Positions 54,515 through 62,781 of a DNA stretch of 64,000 nt are shown piece after piece. Every line of letters starts with the position of its first letter. Within the stretch, counting starts at the first letter, position 1. Position numbers and translations under genes: made by a program. The DNA is taken from NCBI RefSeq assembly GCF_039545795.1, contig NZ_CP154260.1:4221001-4285000 (forward strand). Direction: 5' to 3'. The notes below the pieces were generated by a model. That model was not told the DNA's origin and did not search any database. It worked only from the letters and a program-made list of their open reading frames with translations. This DNA is from Chitinophaga niabensis (GTDB lineage Bacteria; Bacteroidota; Bacteroidia; Chitinophagales; Chitinophagaceae).

Positions 54515-54907
54515 ATGAAACTACTCGAGCCCATTCCGGCATTGACCGCCCCTTCGTTACAGGATACAGTGAACTTTTACGTTTCCGTACTGGATTTCAC
54601 CTGCAACACCATGGATGATCAATCGAAGTTCGCTTCCATTAACAAAGACAATGTGACGATGCAACTGGTGCATCCACAGGCAAGTTTCCCTTTCAGCAGC
54701 AGTCCCGGCCCTTTTGATGAACCTGTGTTCACGGGCGCTATTTACATCCATATAGATGGCAATGGCATCGATGAATTATGGGAGAAGGTAAAGGACAAAG
54801 CCGAAGTATGTTTTCCTGTACAGGATTTCGACTATGGCATGCGTGAATTCGGCATCTACGATAACAACGGCTACCTGCTGCAATTCGGCCAGCAGATCTC
54901 TGCCTGA
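54515..54907 (+). CDS. VOC (glyoxalase/bleomycin resistance) superfamily protein
   Basis: The 130-residue protein has two beta-alpha-beta-beta-beta modules, with D-T-V-N-F-Y-V-S-V-L-D-F at the first helix and strand, V-T-M-Q-L-V-H near 48, I-Y-I-H-I-D-G near 75 and R-E-F-G-I-Y-D-N-N-G-Y-L-L-Q-F at the end. The last motif carries the usual metal-ligand region. Possible roles are a glyoxalase-like isomerase, dioxygenase or drug-binding protein; the sequence does not decide. The ATG at 54515 gives the normal N-terminus; a longer frame starts 90 bases earlier in non-conserved sequence. The gene stands alone. Confidence 0.8.
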   Translation: MKLLEPIPALTAPSLQDTVNFYVSVLDFTCNTMDDQSKFASINKDNVTMQLVHPQASFPFSSSPGPFDEPVFTGAIYIHIDGNGIDELWEKVKDKAEVCFPVQDFDYGMREFGIYDNNGYLLQFGQQISA

Positions 54908-54928
54908 TATAATAATACATAAAAAAAA

Positions 54929-54949
54929 CCGCAGCACTTTGTGCTGCGG
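54929..54949. terminator. Hairpin downstream of the VOC gene
   Basis: Perfect 9-base arms (54929-54937 and 54941-54949) around TTT. On the plus strand no T run follows; on the minus strand T8 follows. Its role as the end of the VOC transcript is therefore uncertain. Confidence 0.5.
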
Positions 54950-55134
54950 CTATTATCCATTTTTACTCACTTTCCTGCTGCGACAACTGGGTTTTCGAGG
55001 ACAATTTTGTTTAGACGGTAATAAGTTTATAGAAAATAAGATCTGGCGTAGTCTTGTTAGAAAGCAAAGGTTCAGAGTCTAAATATAAACTAAATTCGCT
55101 AATATTTTCCGATCTTTTATACCCCATTAAAAAA

Positions 55135-55827
55135 ATGAAACCAACCTTACTCCTCTTACATGGTGCCCTGGGAGCATCACAGCAGTTTGATACCATAATA
55201 CCCGCGTTAAGTGAGCAGTACACCATTCACCAGTTCAATTTTTACGGCCACGGACGTACTGAATACCCTGCAGAAGGTATTAGTATCGCTGTTTTTGCAC
55301 AACAGCTGCTGGATTACATCCATTCAAATAAGTTGGCGCCTGTTGCCGTATTCGGGTATAGTATGGGTGGTTATGTAGCATTAACAGCTGCATTGCAGCA
55401 ACCGGAGGCTTTCCTGAAAGTGGGTACCCTGGCCACCAAATTCAACTGGACGCCGGAAACAGCCGCAAAGGAAACCCGCCTGCTGGATGCTAAAATATTA
55501 CAGGAAAAGGTGCCTGCTTTTGCGGAACAGCTGAAAGCATTACACGGGGAACCAGGCTGGGAACTGCTGTTGGCCGGCACGGCTTCTTTAATGCTGCAGT
55601 TGGGAGATGATCCTCCATTAACAAATAAAACCTTAAAAAATATAACCATACCCGTGAGGGTGATGGTGGGAGAGCTGGATACCATGGTCAGCGTCGAAGA
55701 AACCAATGCTGCTTTTAAGAGTCTGCCGAGGGGATCTATGACCATACTGCCGGGGGTAAAACATCCCCTTGAAAAAGTAGATTGCGGAACATTGGTGCAT
55801 GCCATCCGGTCCGCCATTAACTTATAA
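55135..55827 (+). CDS. Alpha/beta hydrolase
   Basis: The 230-residue protein has the oxyanion-hole strand L-L-L-L-H-G-A-L-G-A near the start, the nucleophile elbow G-Y-S-M-G-G-Y (Ser near residue 85), an acidic residue in V-G-E-L-D-T-M-V and a late histidine in G-V-K-H-P-L-E. The ATG at 55135 is preferred because it places the first strand normally; the longer frame has 27 extra residues with no conserved feature. The substrate is unknown. It has no obvious partner and ends at a bidirectional terminator facing the DUF4920 gene. Confidence 0.82.
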   Translation: MKPTLLLLHGALGASQQFDTIIPALSEQYTIHQFNFYGHGRTEYPAEGISIAVFAQQLLDYIHSNKLAPVAVFGYSMGGYVALTAALQQPEAFLKVGTLATKFNWTPETAAKETRLLDAKILQEKVPAFAEQLKALHGEPGWELLLAGTASLMLQLGDDPPLTNKTLKNITIPVRVMVGELDTMVSVEETNAAFKSLPRGSMTILPGVKHPLEKVDCGTLVHAIRSAINL

Positions 55828-55830
55828 AGT

Positions 55831-55863
55831 AAAGGGCCTGCCCGGTAAACGGACAGGCCCTTT
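55831..55863. terminator. Bidirectional terminator between the hydrolase and DUF4920 genes
   Basis: Ten-base arms AAAGGGCCTG (55831-55840) and its complement (55854-55863), with further CCG/CGG pairing inside. Confidence 0.8.
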
Positions 55864-55883
55864 AAAAATGATGCTTCCTATAG

Positions 55884-56360
55884 TTATTTTACAACTACCA
55901 CACCATCTGCCACAATCACGATATCTTTCTTTGGTGCGGTGATCTTTGCAATTTCTGCTTTGCTTTTACCGGCATCTTCTGCAAAGTGTTTTAAACGCTC
56001 TACAGAGGTTTCATTCACTTTGGCAACACCTTCCACCACTACTGTTTTTCCTACAATATTCTGTGGCATAAAGAAGGCATAATCTGTGAACTTTACCATC
56101 ACGGGCTCGCCGGAAGCTCTTTCCAGTTTCATGAAGCAGCCTTTCTTTTTGCATACTTCCACTACTTTTCCTTCTACTTTACCGGTATAAATAGTGTCTG
56201 ACTGTAATTTCTGATGAAGGTCTGCCATTTCAATAGCCTGTTCTGCATTGATGGCTTTTCCGTAAGTAACACCCGCCTCGGCTGGGGTGATGTTTGTCTG
56301 GGCAATGGAGGCTGTGGCAGCAAATAAACCAGCCAGCAACAGCAAATATGTTTTTCTCAT
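55884..56360 (-). CDS. Secreted DUF4920 family protein
   Basis: The 158-residue product has a signal peptide (residues 1-20, cleavage near S-I-A-Q) and a small beta-barrel domain with G-K-V-E-G-K-V-V-E-V-C-K-K-K-G-C-F-M (about 60-77), the conserved cysteine pair of DUF4920, and V-K-F-T-D-Y-A-F-F-M-P. The pattern resembles OB-like barrels; function is unknown. A perfect -7 element lies 19 bases before its ATG. It is convergent with the hydrolase gene and divergent from the small lipoprotein gene. Confidence 0.83.
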   Translation of the reverse strand: MRKTYLLLLAGLFAATASIAQTNITPAEAGVTYGKAINAEQAIEMADLHQKLQSDTIYTGKVEGKVVEVCKKKGCFMKLERASGEPVMVKFTDYAFFMPQNIVGKTVVVEGVAKVNETSVERLKHFAEDAGKSKAEIAKITAPKKDIVIVADGVVVVK

Positions 56361-56378
56361 AATTAGATTTTATTGCCT

Positions 56379-56386
56379 CAAATATA
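56379..56386 (-). promoter_or_regulatory. -7 element TATATTTG for the DUF4920 gene
   Basis: Perfect TAnnTTTG match on the minus strand, 19 bases before the ATG; the -33 box is not clear. Confidence 0.5.
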
Positions 56387-56459
56387 AGCAATTACGGCCA
56401 TCCGGGACCTTCCCGTCCACACACATTAATATTACTTTAATTTGTATTATATTTTAATG

Positions 56460-56467
56460 TATATTTG
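56460..56467 (+). promoter_or_regulatory. -7 element TATATTTG for the 56488 lipoprotein gene
   Basis: Perfect TAnnTTTG match 21 bases before the ATG, in a very AT-rich stretch. Confidence 0.52.
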
Positions 56468-56487
56468 CTATAGAAACTACCCTTCCT

Positions 56488-56922
56488 ATGAAAATCATCA
56501 AACTGCTGGCTGGCGCCTTATGCCTGGCGCTGTTTGCTACTGCCTGTAAAAAAGAAGACCAGGGAACCCTCGGCCCTATTGCGGGTCAATGGAAGGCCAC
56601 CTACCAGGTCACTACAGCTGTTTTTCAGGGTCAAATTATCAGAGATACCACCAACATTCTTGTGGAAGGCGATTACGTTGCTTTCCGGGAGAGTGATACC
56701 GTATATGTTGTAGATCATGGTCAGGCAGCAGAGGTGAATTTTTACAGGATCAATGGGCGTTCCATTGTGATCTCACCCAATCCAAGCTGTACCGGTGCAG
56801 GAAGTGATGATTTCAGGATAGATTATATCCATGCGGGTGAGATGAGTTTTTCTGAGCCGCAGATCATTGTAGTGCATGGGGTTACCACCAAAGCAACGGT
56901 GGCAACTATCTTTAAAAAGTAG
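56488..56922 (+). CDS. Small lipoprotein, lipocalin-like
   Basis: The 144-residue product has a lipoprotein signal (L-F-A-T-A-C-K-K, Cys20) and then a beta-rich domain starting I-A-G-Q-W-K-A-T-Y-Q-V, similar to the G-x-W motif that opens lipocalin-like domains of Bacteroidota lipoproteins. The remaining strands are short and no ligand can be named. It is a single-gene unit with its own -7 element and a terminator that overlaps the end of the convergent LytTR gene. Confidence 0.72.
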   Translation: MKIIKLLAGALCLALFATACKKEDQGTLGPIAGQWKATYQVTTAVFQGQIIRDTTNILVEGDYVAFRESDTVYVVDHGQAAEVNFYRINGRSIVISPNPSCTGAGSDDFRIDYIHAGEMSFSEPQIIVVHGVTTKATVATIFKK

Positions 56923-56949
56923 TGTTAACGAATACACATACAGGACACG

Positions 56950-56980
56950 GGTGCTGCATTTGCGGCGCCTGTTTTTTTTT
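56950..56980 (+). terminator. Terminator after the 56488 lipoprotein gene
   Basis: Eight-base stem with two wobble pairs (56950-56957 with 56962-56969), loop ATTT, followed by T9. Confidence 0.7.
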
Positions 56981-57680
56981 ATTCCTCTTCCCCGCCGCCG
57001 GAGATCCTGTTCACGGCTTCGCCGAATGCGGCGCCGATAGGGATCACGGCTTGCCGGATATAGATGCAGCTGCGGTCTATCCGGTCTATTTTATGATTGG
57101 CTACAATGAAGGAACGGTGTACGCGGGTGAAACTGGCTAAGGGTAATAATGCCATGGCTTCCTGCATGGAGAGGCGGGACATTACTTTCTTATCCTGCAG
57201 TACAAAATTCACGTAATTACCGGCGCTTTCCAGGTAGAGTACTTCATCCAGCTGTACTTTAAATTGTTCATAACCTGATTTGATGAAGATGTATCCCGGG
57301 TTTTGCGGGCGTTCCTGTTTCAGCTGTAATAAGCTGTGCGCTTTATTGCAGGCTTTGAGGAAACGTGCCAGTGAGAAGGGTTTGAGTAAATAGTCTATGG
57401 CGTCCAGTTCAAAGCTTTGTACGGCGTGTTCTGAATAGGCGGTGGTGAAAATGGTCATGGGTGGTTCGTGCAGGCTGGAAAGGAAATCCAGGCCTGAGAT
57501 GTCGGGCATTTTGATGTCCAGGAAGAGGAGGTCTATTTTTTCTTTGCGTAATAGTTCCATGGCGTCAAAGGCATTGGTGAATGTGCCTTTTAATTCCATG
57601 AAAGGAACTTTGGCTGCGTGTGCCTTTATTACGGAAAGGGCTACAGGCTCATCATCGATCGCTATGGCGGTCATCTTCAT
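56979..57680 (-). CDS. LytTR-family response regulator
   Basis: The 233-residue protein has a receiver domain with phospho-acceptor Asp55 (L-L-F-L-D-I-K-M-P) and a LytTR DNA-binding domain (about 135-233; F-I-K-S-G-Y-E-Q-F-K-V, L-Y-L-E-S-A-G-N-Y-V-N, F-T-R-V-H-R-S-F-I-V-A). The ATG at 57680 is chosen over a start 18 bases upstream because it precedes the first receiver strand directly. The partner kinase is encoded upstream in the same direction, with a DUF4407 gene between. A duplicated hairpin lies in the 180 bases before this start and may reduce its expression relative to the kinase. Confidence 0.92.
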   Translation of the reverse strand: MKMTAIAIDDEPVALSVIKAHAAKVPFMELKGTFTNAFDAMELLRKEKIDLLFLDIKMPDISGLDFLSSLHEPPMTIFTTAYSEHAVQSFELDAIDYLLKPFSLARFLKACNKAHSLLQLKQERPQNPGYIFIKSGYEQFKVQLDEVLYLESAGNYVNFVLQDKKVMSRLSMQEAMALLPLASFTRVHRSFIVANHKIDRIDRSCIYIRQAVIPIGAAFGEAVNRISGGGEEE

Positions 57681-57706
57681 ATGAACAAGATACGTCAATT
57701 ACAGAT

Positions 57707-57814
57707 TATCAGCATAAAGCCTCCGGTGCAGGAGGTTTTTTTATTAAGAAGTGATTTCACCTTATCAGTATAAAGCCTCCGGTGCCGGGAGGATGCTTTT
57801 TTTATTGAGAAGTG
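57707..57814. repeat. Tandem duplicate of a 47-53 bp hairpin unit
   Basis: Copy 1 (57707-57753) and copy 2 (57762-57814) both read TTATCAG, C or T, ATAAAGCCTCCGGTGC, a GGAGG arm, a T7 tract and ATTRAGAAGTG. Each forms a CCTCC/GGAGG stem with a T run on the plus strand, opposite to the operon it interrupts. Confidence 0.75.
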
Positions 57815-57860
57815 CATGTTTCTTTTTTTAAAAGAACAGTCAGTGTTTATACAGCAACAA

Positions 57861-59024
57861 TTACACCTTATGCAACAATAACAACCTCTTCGCACTGGCC
57901 CATAAATTCTTGAAACTACGGCCATCCGCGGCTTCCCAATCCTTCACTACTTTCTCTGCTTCTTTCCGGCGCTGGGCTTCTGTGAGATTGAACAGGTGAT
58001 CTATCACCTGGCCGTCTGCTACAGCGGCGCCGGCCTGGTAATGGCCCTGCAACTCCTGCTGCACTTTGGATTCATTGGTGCTGCCTGCTGTGATTGCCGC
58101 GAGTTTTTCTTCGTACTCTCCTTTGGGCATCATCAGTTTGGTCAGCAGGGGCATGATCTCTATCAATGTAATAATGAATACGATCAGGCGGTAACGTTGC
58201 TTCAATGGCGGGTGCTCTTCTGTTAAGGTATTGAGGGCTTCCGTCTGTGAAAGGAAACCATCTGTTAAGGTAGCCATATAGGCTTGTTCCTTCAGGCTGT
58301 CTTCGGAGAAGAGGGTGGCCAGCTGTGCTTCTTTTTCAAGGCGGGCTGGTTCCAGTTCTTTTTTAAGTTTGCGCAGTTCCTCTTCTGATTTCAGGTACTC
58401 TCCTTTCTTCACTTTGGCGATGGCAGATTCACCGATCTTGCCGGAGCCGCCGGTACCATCTGTTTCCCGGATATATCCGTCTTTATACTCCTTTACCTGT
58501 TCTTCTTTTTGCGTTTGCTGGCTGTTGAGGGTACTGAGCTGTTGCCGGAGTTCTTTGGTACGTACAAGGTTCAGATCTGCCTGTTCCTTCCGGAAATGGT
58601 CCAATTTGCTTTGCCTGTCCAGCACCATCTGTGCGTCAATGTCTTTTTTAAACAACATCAGCACAACAGGTTGTGAAATGAAGAGGCCAATGGTAATAGC
58701 CAGCAACAGGCGGAAGGCCACCGGCAGGAACTGTGGTTTACCACCATTGCGGCTCATGGCAGCGATCAGGCTTCTGTCTATCGACAATATGGCGAAGCCA
58801 AAGAACAGCGCCAGGCCGGCAATCACCAGGTCGTCTTTCACTACGGTGGAGAAAAAATATCCCCAGGCCAGTGTAGCAAACAACCAGGTAACGAGCACGG
58901 CTATACCTATTATACGATACCTTTCCTTATCTACTTTACAATCCTTCAATATCTCTGCATCTGCGGTAGCCAGCCACCACAGGAATTTACTGAAACCATC
59001 CGGTTCCTTTTGCTGTTGGTTCAT
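57861..59024 (-). CDS. DUF4407 membrane protein
   Basis: The 387-residue protein has membrane segments at about 38-57, 65-83 and 104-124, a long charged and probably coiled middle region (about 130-270) and a fourth membrane segment near 278-297, followed by a soluble tail. This is the DUF4407 layout; function is unknown. Its start overlaps the kinase stop by four bases (ATGA), and the response regulator follows, so it is placed inside a two-component operon. It may modulate or be controlled by that pair; this is inference from position. Confidence 0.88.
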   Translation of the reverse strand: MNQQQKEPDGFSKFLWWLATADAEILKDCKVDKERYRIIGIAVLVTWLFATLAWGYFFSTVVKDDLVIAGLALFFGFAILSIDRSLIAAMSRNGGKPQFLPVAFRLLLAITIGLFISQPVVLMLFKKDIDAQMVLDRQSKLDHFRKEQADLNLVRTKELRQQLSTLNSQQTQKEEQVKEYKDGYIRETDGTGGSGKIGESAIAKVKKGEYLKSEEELRKLKKELEPARLEKEAQLATLFSEDSLKEQAYMATLTDGFLSQTEALNTLTEEHPPLKQRYRLIVFIITLIEIMPLLTKLMMPKGEYEEKLAAITAGSTNESKVQQELQGHYQAGAAVADGQVIDHLFNLTEAQRRKEAEKVVKDWEAADGRSFKNLWASAKRLLLLHKV

Positions 59025-60526
59025 TTACTGATCTCTATTGTAAGGTGTACAAAAAACTCGGTGGCGGTTTGGCGGATACTCAATTCATGCTTGCGCGGGT
59101 AGAGCAGGGCCAGCCTGTTCTTCACATTATTCAAGCCGATGCCCAGACTCGTTTTTTCCGGATCGTTCTCTGGTTTCACATGCACACTGTTGTAAGCATC
59201 AAAGTAAATATGGCTGGCATCGCAGGAAAGGGATACCACTATCCAGGAACGGTTGCGCAGGCTGATACCATGTTTAAACGCATTTTCCACAAAGGGGATC
59301 AGCAGCATCGGCGCAATAGGATGATCACATTCATCCTCCGTAATGTTCACGGCAATTTTGATATCATTGGATTCCTGGATCCGCAGGCGCTGCAGGGCAA
59401 TATAGTTTTGCAGGTAACCTACTTCTTTGCTCAGTTCTATTTTTTCCTGGTGATTCTCATGCAGCATAAAGCGCATCATATCACCCAGCTTCTGTACCCC
59501 TTCACTGGTACGGGGCGCATTCTCCTGCAAAGCAGTGCCATACAGGGTATTGAGGGCATTAAAAAGAAAATGAGGGTTAATCTGGGAGCGCAGAAAGTCC
59601 AGATTGGCGGAAGAACGACCCAGCGCTTTCTCCAAAACTAACACCTCATCTTTTTGCTTTGAACGTAATTTCGACAGCCACCATGCAATGGGAAATACAA
59701 ACATAACTTCGCCCAGCAGGATCATGAAGGCAAGTGCCTCCATGGATGTTGATCTGGCACTAATCCCCACCATGAAGATGGTAAGGCCGCATGATAACAT
59801 TATTGTGATGAGTAAATTTCTCCAGAGTATACCCCATCCATGGCGTTTATTATGGAAGGGCGGGAAAATATAGTAGTAAGCAACGATATACGTGAGCTGA
59901 TAGAAAAAACCTGTAAAAAGGACGAATACGAAGATGGTCCCCCCATTATCCTGTGATATCATTACGAGGGATACAATCCAGACAATGAAGAACAATACGA
60001 TCTCTACTGTTATTTTACGCCAGATGTTGTTTTTCTGGAACCATCCATGCAAATGAGTGAAATAAAGATATTTGACTGCATAATAAAAGGCGTAAGCGAT
60101 TGCACATACAAGCGTAGTACCAAAGGCCCTCCGGGCACAGGAGGCATGGAATGCCTGCATCTCTTTATAACCCAGCTGATAGCCATAACGGTATGTAAAA
60201 GCGATCATTGTAAACAGGAACAATAGTCCAAATGCCGCAATCACTAAAGGCACCCCGGCATAATAATGTTTCTTTTCCAGGAAGAAAGGCACTACCCAGT
60301 TATTGACCAGCAGGAATGCGAAGTAACTGAAGGTGGCGATGGTGAGCTTAGGCAGTAAAACGTGTATGAATACATCGAAATCCATATTGTTCCTGTCAAA
60401 AGCCCTTGCTATCCAGTAAGTTCCGGATTCTTCACCGCTTAATAAAAAGGGAAAGAGCACTGCAACCACTACCAGGAGATAAAACCCTGTAGCGATCCAA
60501 AACTCTGCTTTCCTGAATTTTTCCAT
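59021..60526 (-). CDS. Sensor histidine kinase, LytS-like
   Basis: The 501-residue protein has about eight membrane segments in residues 10-285, a short coiled linker, and a His_kinase domain with phospho-acceptor His319 (Q-I-N-P-H-F-L-F-N-A-L-N) and an ATPase part with V-E-N-A-F-K-H-G-I and G-I-G-L-N-N-V-K-N-R-L. It should phosphorylate the LytTR regulator of the same operon. The ATG at 60526 is used because the longer frame adds eleven residues with no conserved feature. The stimulus is unknown. It is divergent from the aguB gene. Confidence 0.92.
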   Translation of the reverse strand: MEKFRKAEFWIATGFYLLVVVAVLFPFLLSGEESGTYWIARAFDRNNMDFDVFIHVLLPKLTIATFSYFAFLLVNNWVVPFFLEKKHYYAGVPLVIAAFGLLFLFTMIAFTYRYGYQLGYKEMQAFHASCARRAFGTTLVCAIAYAFYYAVKYLYFTHLHGWFQKNNIWRKITVEIVLFFIVWIVSLVMISQDNGGTIFVFVLFTGFFYQLTYIVAYYYIFPPFHNKRHGWGILWRNLLITIMLSCGLTIFMVGISARSTSMEALAFMILLGEVMFVFPIAWWLSKLRSKQKDEVLVLEKALGRSSANLDFLRSQINPHFLFNALNTLYGTALQENAPRTSEGVQKLGDMMRFMLHENHQEKIELSKEVGYLQNYIALQRLRIQESNDIKIAVNITEDECDHPIAPMLLIPFVENAFKHGISLRNRSWIVVSLSCDASHIYFDAYNSVHVKPENDPEKTSLGIGLNNVKNRLALLYPRKHELSIRQTATEFFVHLTIEISK

Positions 60527-60622
60527 GAAACTATTATTTGATGCAATAATAATAAACAAGTGTGGCTGGCGTGGCTAAATGGTACGAAATTGCAGGAATA
60601 TGGGATGAAGGTTGGTTTTTTA

Positions 60623-60630
60623 TACCTTTG
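60623..60630 (+). promoter_or_regulatory. -7 element TACCTTTG for aguB-aguA
   Basis: Perfect TAnnTTTG match 30 bases before the ATG at 60653. It lies inside the longer in-frame extension, which argues against starts upstream of it. Confidence 0.5.
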
Positions 60631-60652
60631 TACCCGTTTAATAATGGGTATC

Positions 60653-61531
60653 ATGGCAAAAGTAAAAACAGGAATCGTACAGATGAGCTGTTCTGCGGAC
60701 AAAGCGCAGAATCTGGCAAAAGCCATCGACAAAGTAAGGGAAGCCGCTGCCAAAGGCGCACAGATCATTTGCCTGCAGGAGTTGTTCACTTCTCTTTACT
60801 TCTGCGATGTGGAAGATTATGAGAACTTCAAACTGGCAGAACCTGTTCCCGGCCCCTCCACAGAGGCCCTGGGTAAGGTAGCTGCTGAACTGGGCGTAGT
60901 GATCATTGCTTCCCTGTTCGAAAAAAGAGCAGAGGGCTTATATCATAATACTACTGCCGTTCTGGACGCAGACGGAAAGTATCTCGGCAAATACCGCAAG
61001 ATGCACATCCCGGATGACCCGGCTTATTACGAAAAATTCTACTTCACACCGGGCGACCTGGGTTACAAGGTATTCCAGACGAAGTTCGCGAAGATAGGTG
61101 TACTGATCTGCTGGGACCAATGGTACCCTGAGGCAGCCCGTATCACTGCCCTGATGGGTGCAGAGATCCTCTTTTACCCTACCGCCATCGGTTGGGCTAC
61201 CAGCCAGGATGAAGCCACCAATGTGGAACAATACAATGCCTGGCAGACCATTCAGCGGAGCCATGCTGTAGCCAACGGCATTCACGTGGTAAGCGTGAAC
61301 CGCGTGGGCCTGGAACAGGACGGATTGATGAAGTTCTGGGGCGGCTCTTTCATTGCCAACCCTTTCGGCTCCCTGCTGCACCTCAGTTCGCACGACCAGG
61401 AAGAAACCGTGGTGCTGGAACTGGAGCTTTCCAAAACAGACAGGTACCGCACGCACTGGCCATTCCTGCGCGACAGAAGGATCGATTCCTACCAACCTAT
61501 TACCAAAAGATATATTGACGACGAAGCATGA
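60653..61531 (+). CDS. aguB: N-carbamoylputrescine amidohydrolase
   Basis: The 292-residue nitrilase-superfamily enzyme hydrolyses N-carbamoylputrescine to putrescine, CO2 and ammonia. The Glu-Lys-Cys triad is Glu43 (L-Q-E-L-F), Lys116 (Y-R-K-M-H-I) and Cys153 (I-C-W-D-Q-W-Y-P-E), and the D-D-P-A-Y-Y-E-K-F-Y-F segment is typical of this subfamily. ATG at 60653 or 60644 are both possible; both lie downstream of the -7 element. The next gene overlaps by four bases and encodes agmatine deiminase, which supplies the substrate. Confidence 0.94.
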   Translation: MAKVKTGIVQMSCSADKAQNLAKAIDKVREAAAKGAQIICLQELFTSLYFCDVEDYENFKLAEPVPGPSTEALGKVAAELGVVIIASLFEKRAEGLYHNTTAVLDADGKYLGKYRKMHIPDDPAYYEKFYFTPGDLGYKVFQTKFAKIGVLICWDQWYPEAARITALMGAEILFYPTAIGWATSQDEATNVEQYNAWQTIQRSHAVANGIHVVSVNRVGLEQDGLMKFWGGSFIANPFGSLLHLSSHDQEETVVLELELSKTDRYRTHWPFLRDRRIDSYQPITKRYIDDEA

Positions 61532-62574
61532 TGCAACCTACTCCCAAGCAACTTGGCTATTATTTCCCCGCAGAATTTCATCCACACATTGCCACATGGT
61601 TAAGCTGGCCGCATAAAGAAGCCAGCTGGCCGGGAAAGATCCATACCATCTTCCCTTACTACAGCCGTTTTGTAAAATACCTGGCGGATAGTGAGAAAGT
61701 GCGCGTCAATGTATTGGATGAAACGATGAAAGCATTTGCCACCGGGCATTTGCAGGCGGAAGGCGTGAACCTCGCCAATGTGGAATTCTTTCTGCACCCT
61801 ACCAACGATGCCTGGTGCCGGGACCATGGCCCTGCTTTCCTGATCAACCCGGATGCAGCTGAAAAGAAAGTGGTGGTAGACTGGAATTATAACGCCTGGG
61901 GCGGCAAATACCCTCCTTTTGAGCAGGATGATGTGATCCCTACCCTCATTGCCAATCATTATCAACTGCCGGTATTTCACCCCGGTATTATCATGGAAGG
62001 CGGCTCTGTGGAATTTAACGGAAAAGGTACTATCCTCACCTCTACCTGCTGCCTCCTGAATGAGAACCGTAACCCGCATCTGAACCGGGACCAGGTGGAA
62101 GAATACCTCCACCAGTATTATGGGGCAGAGCAGGTGTTATGGGTAGAAGACGGGATTGTGGGAGATGATACAGACGGGCATATTGATGACACCATCCGTT
62201 TTGTGAACGAAGATACGGTGCTGACGGTAGTAGAAACGGATAAACAGGACGAGAATTACGAACTGCTGCAACAGAACCTGCACCAGCTGAAGCAAATGCG
62301 CCTCCTCAACGGTAAACAACTGAATATCATTGAGCTGCCTATGCCCGATGCCGTTATTTACGACGAGCAGCGTTTACCTGCCTCTTATGCGAATTTCTAT
62401 ATCAGCAATAAATATGTGATTGTGCCTACTTTCCAATGCAAAAAGGACGATGCCGCACTGCAGATCATTTCCGGTTGTTTTAAAGACCGGGAGGTGATCG
62501 GTATCGACTCTACGGAGATCATCTGGGGATTGGGGAGTTTTCACTGCCTGAGCCAGCAGGAACCAGCCGTATAG
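61528..62574 (+). CDS. aguA: Agmatine deiminase
   Basis: The 348-residue enzyme converts agmatine to N-carbamoylputrescine and ammonia. It has the porphyromonas-type peptidyl-arginine deiminase fold: W-L-S-W-P-H-K near the start, N-D-A-W-C-R-D-H-G-P (about 91-100), E-G-G-S-V-E-F-N-G near 158, D-D-T-D-G-H-I-D-D near 212 and the nucleophile Cys340 in G-S-F-H-C-L-S. Start codon and aguB stop overlap (ATGA), so the pathway enzymes are co-translated. The operon ends at a strong terminator. Confidence 0.95.
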   Translation: MMQPTPKQLGYYFPAEFHPHIATWLSWPHKEASWPGKIHTIFPYYSRFVKYLADSEKVRVNVLDETMKAFATGHLQAEGVNLANVEFFLHPTNDAWCRDHGPAFLINPDAAEKKVVVDWNYNAWGGKYPPFEQDDVIPTLIANHYQLPVFHPGIIMEGGSVEFNGKGTILTSTCCLLNENRNPHLNRDQVEEYLHQYYGAEQVLWVEDGIVGDDTDGHIDDTIRFVNEDTVLTVVETDKQDENYELLQQNLHQLKQMRLLNGKQLNIIELPMPDAVIYDEQRLPASYANFYISNKYVIVPTFQCKKDDAALQIISGCFKDREVIGIDSTEIIWGLGSFHCLSQQEPAV

Positions 62575-62579
62575 CTTAA

Positions 62580-62611
62580 AAAAAGGCTGCCTTTCACGAG
62601 GCAGCCTTTTT
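62580..62611. terminator. Terminator of aguB-aguA
   Basis: Perfect 13-base arms (62580-62592 and 62599-62611) including A5/T5, loop of six bases. Confidence 0.9.
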
Positions 62612-62647
62612 TATGTTAAATAGGTTTTACAAACCCGCTATGGTAGC

Positions 62648-62730
62648 TTCATCCTTGCTTTATCCTTGCTTCATGTTGCAGTCCGGGGCGGGTTTAAGCT
62701 ACTTTGAAGCTAGGATGAAGCAAGGATTAG
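62648..62730. repeat. 11-bp-period array: three direct and two inverted units
   Basis: Direct 11-base units TTCATCCTTGC (62648-62658), TTTATCCTTGC (62659-62669) and a diverged third (62670-62680) are followed by inverted units at 62709-62719 and 62720-62730. The plan matches the array at 30258-30343, also placed just beyond an operon terminator. An outer AAACCCGC/GCGGGTTT pair (62631-62638 and 62688-62695) adds further pairing. Confidence 0.75.
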
Positions 62731-62781
62731 CATTTTTGGCACGACCATTGTTTTACTATACATGAACCAAATCAAAGAGTC

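Noticed and set aside
57695..57925. 76-residue minus-strand frame between DUF4407 and the LytTR gene
   Set aside because: It runs through both hairpin repeats and the end of the DUF4407 gene, is cysteine-rich and has no conserved pattern.
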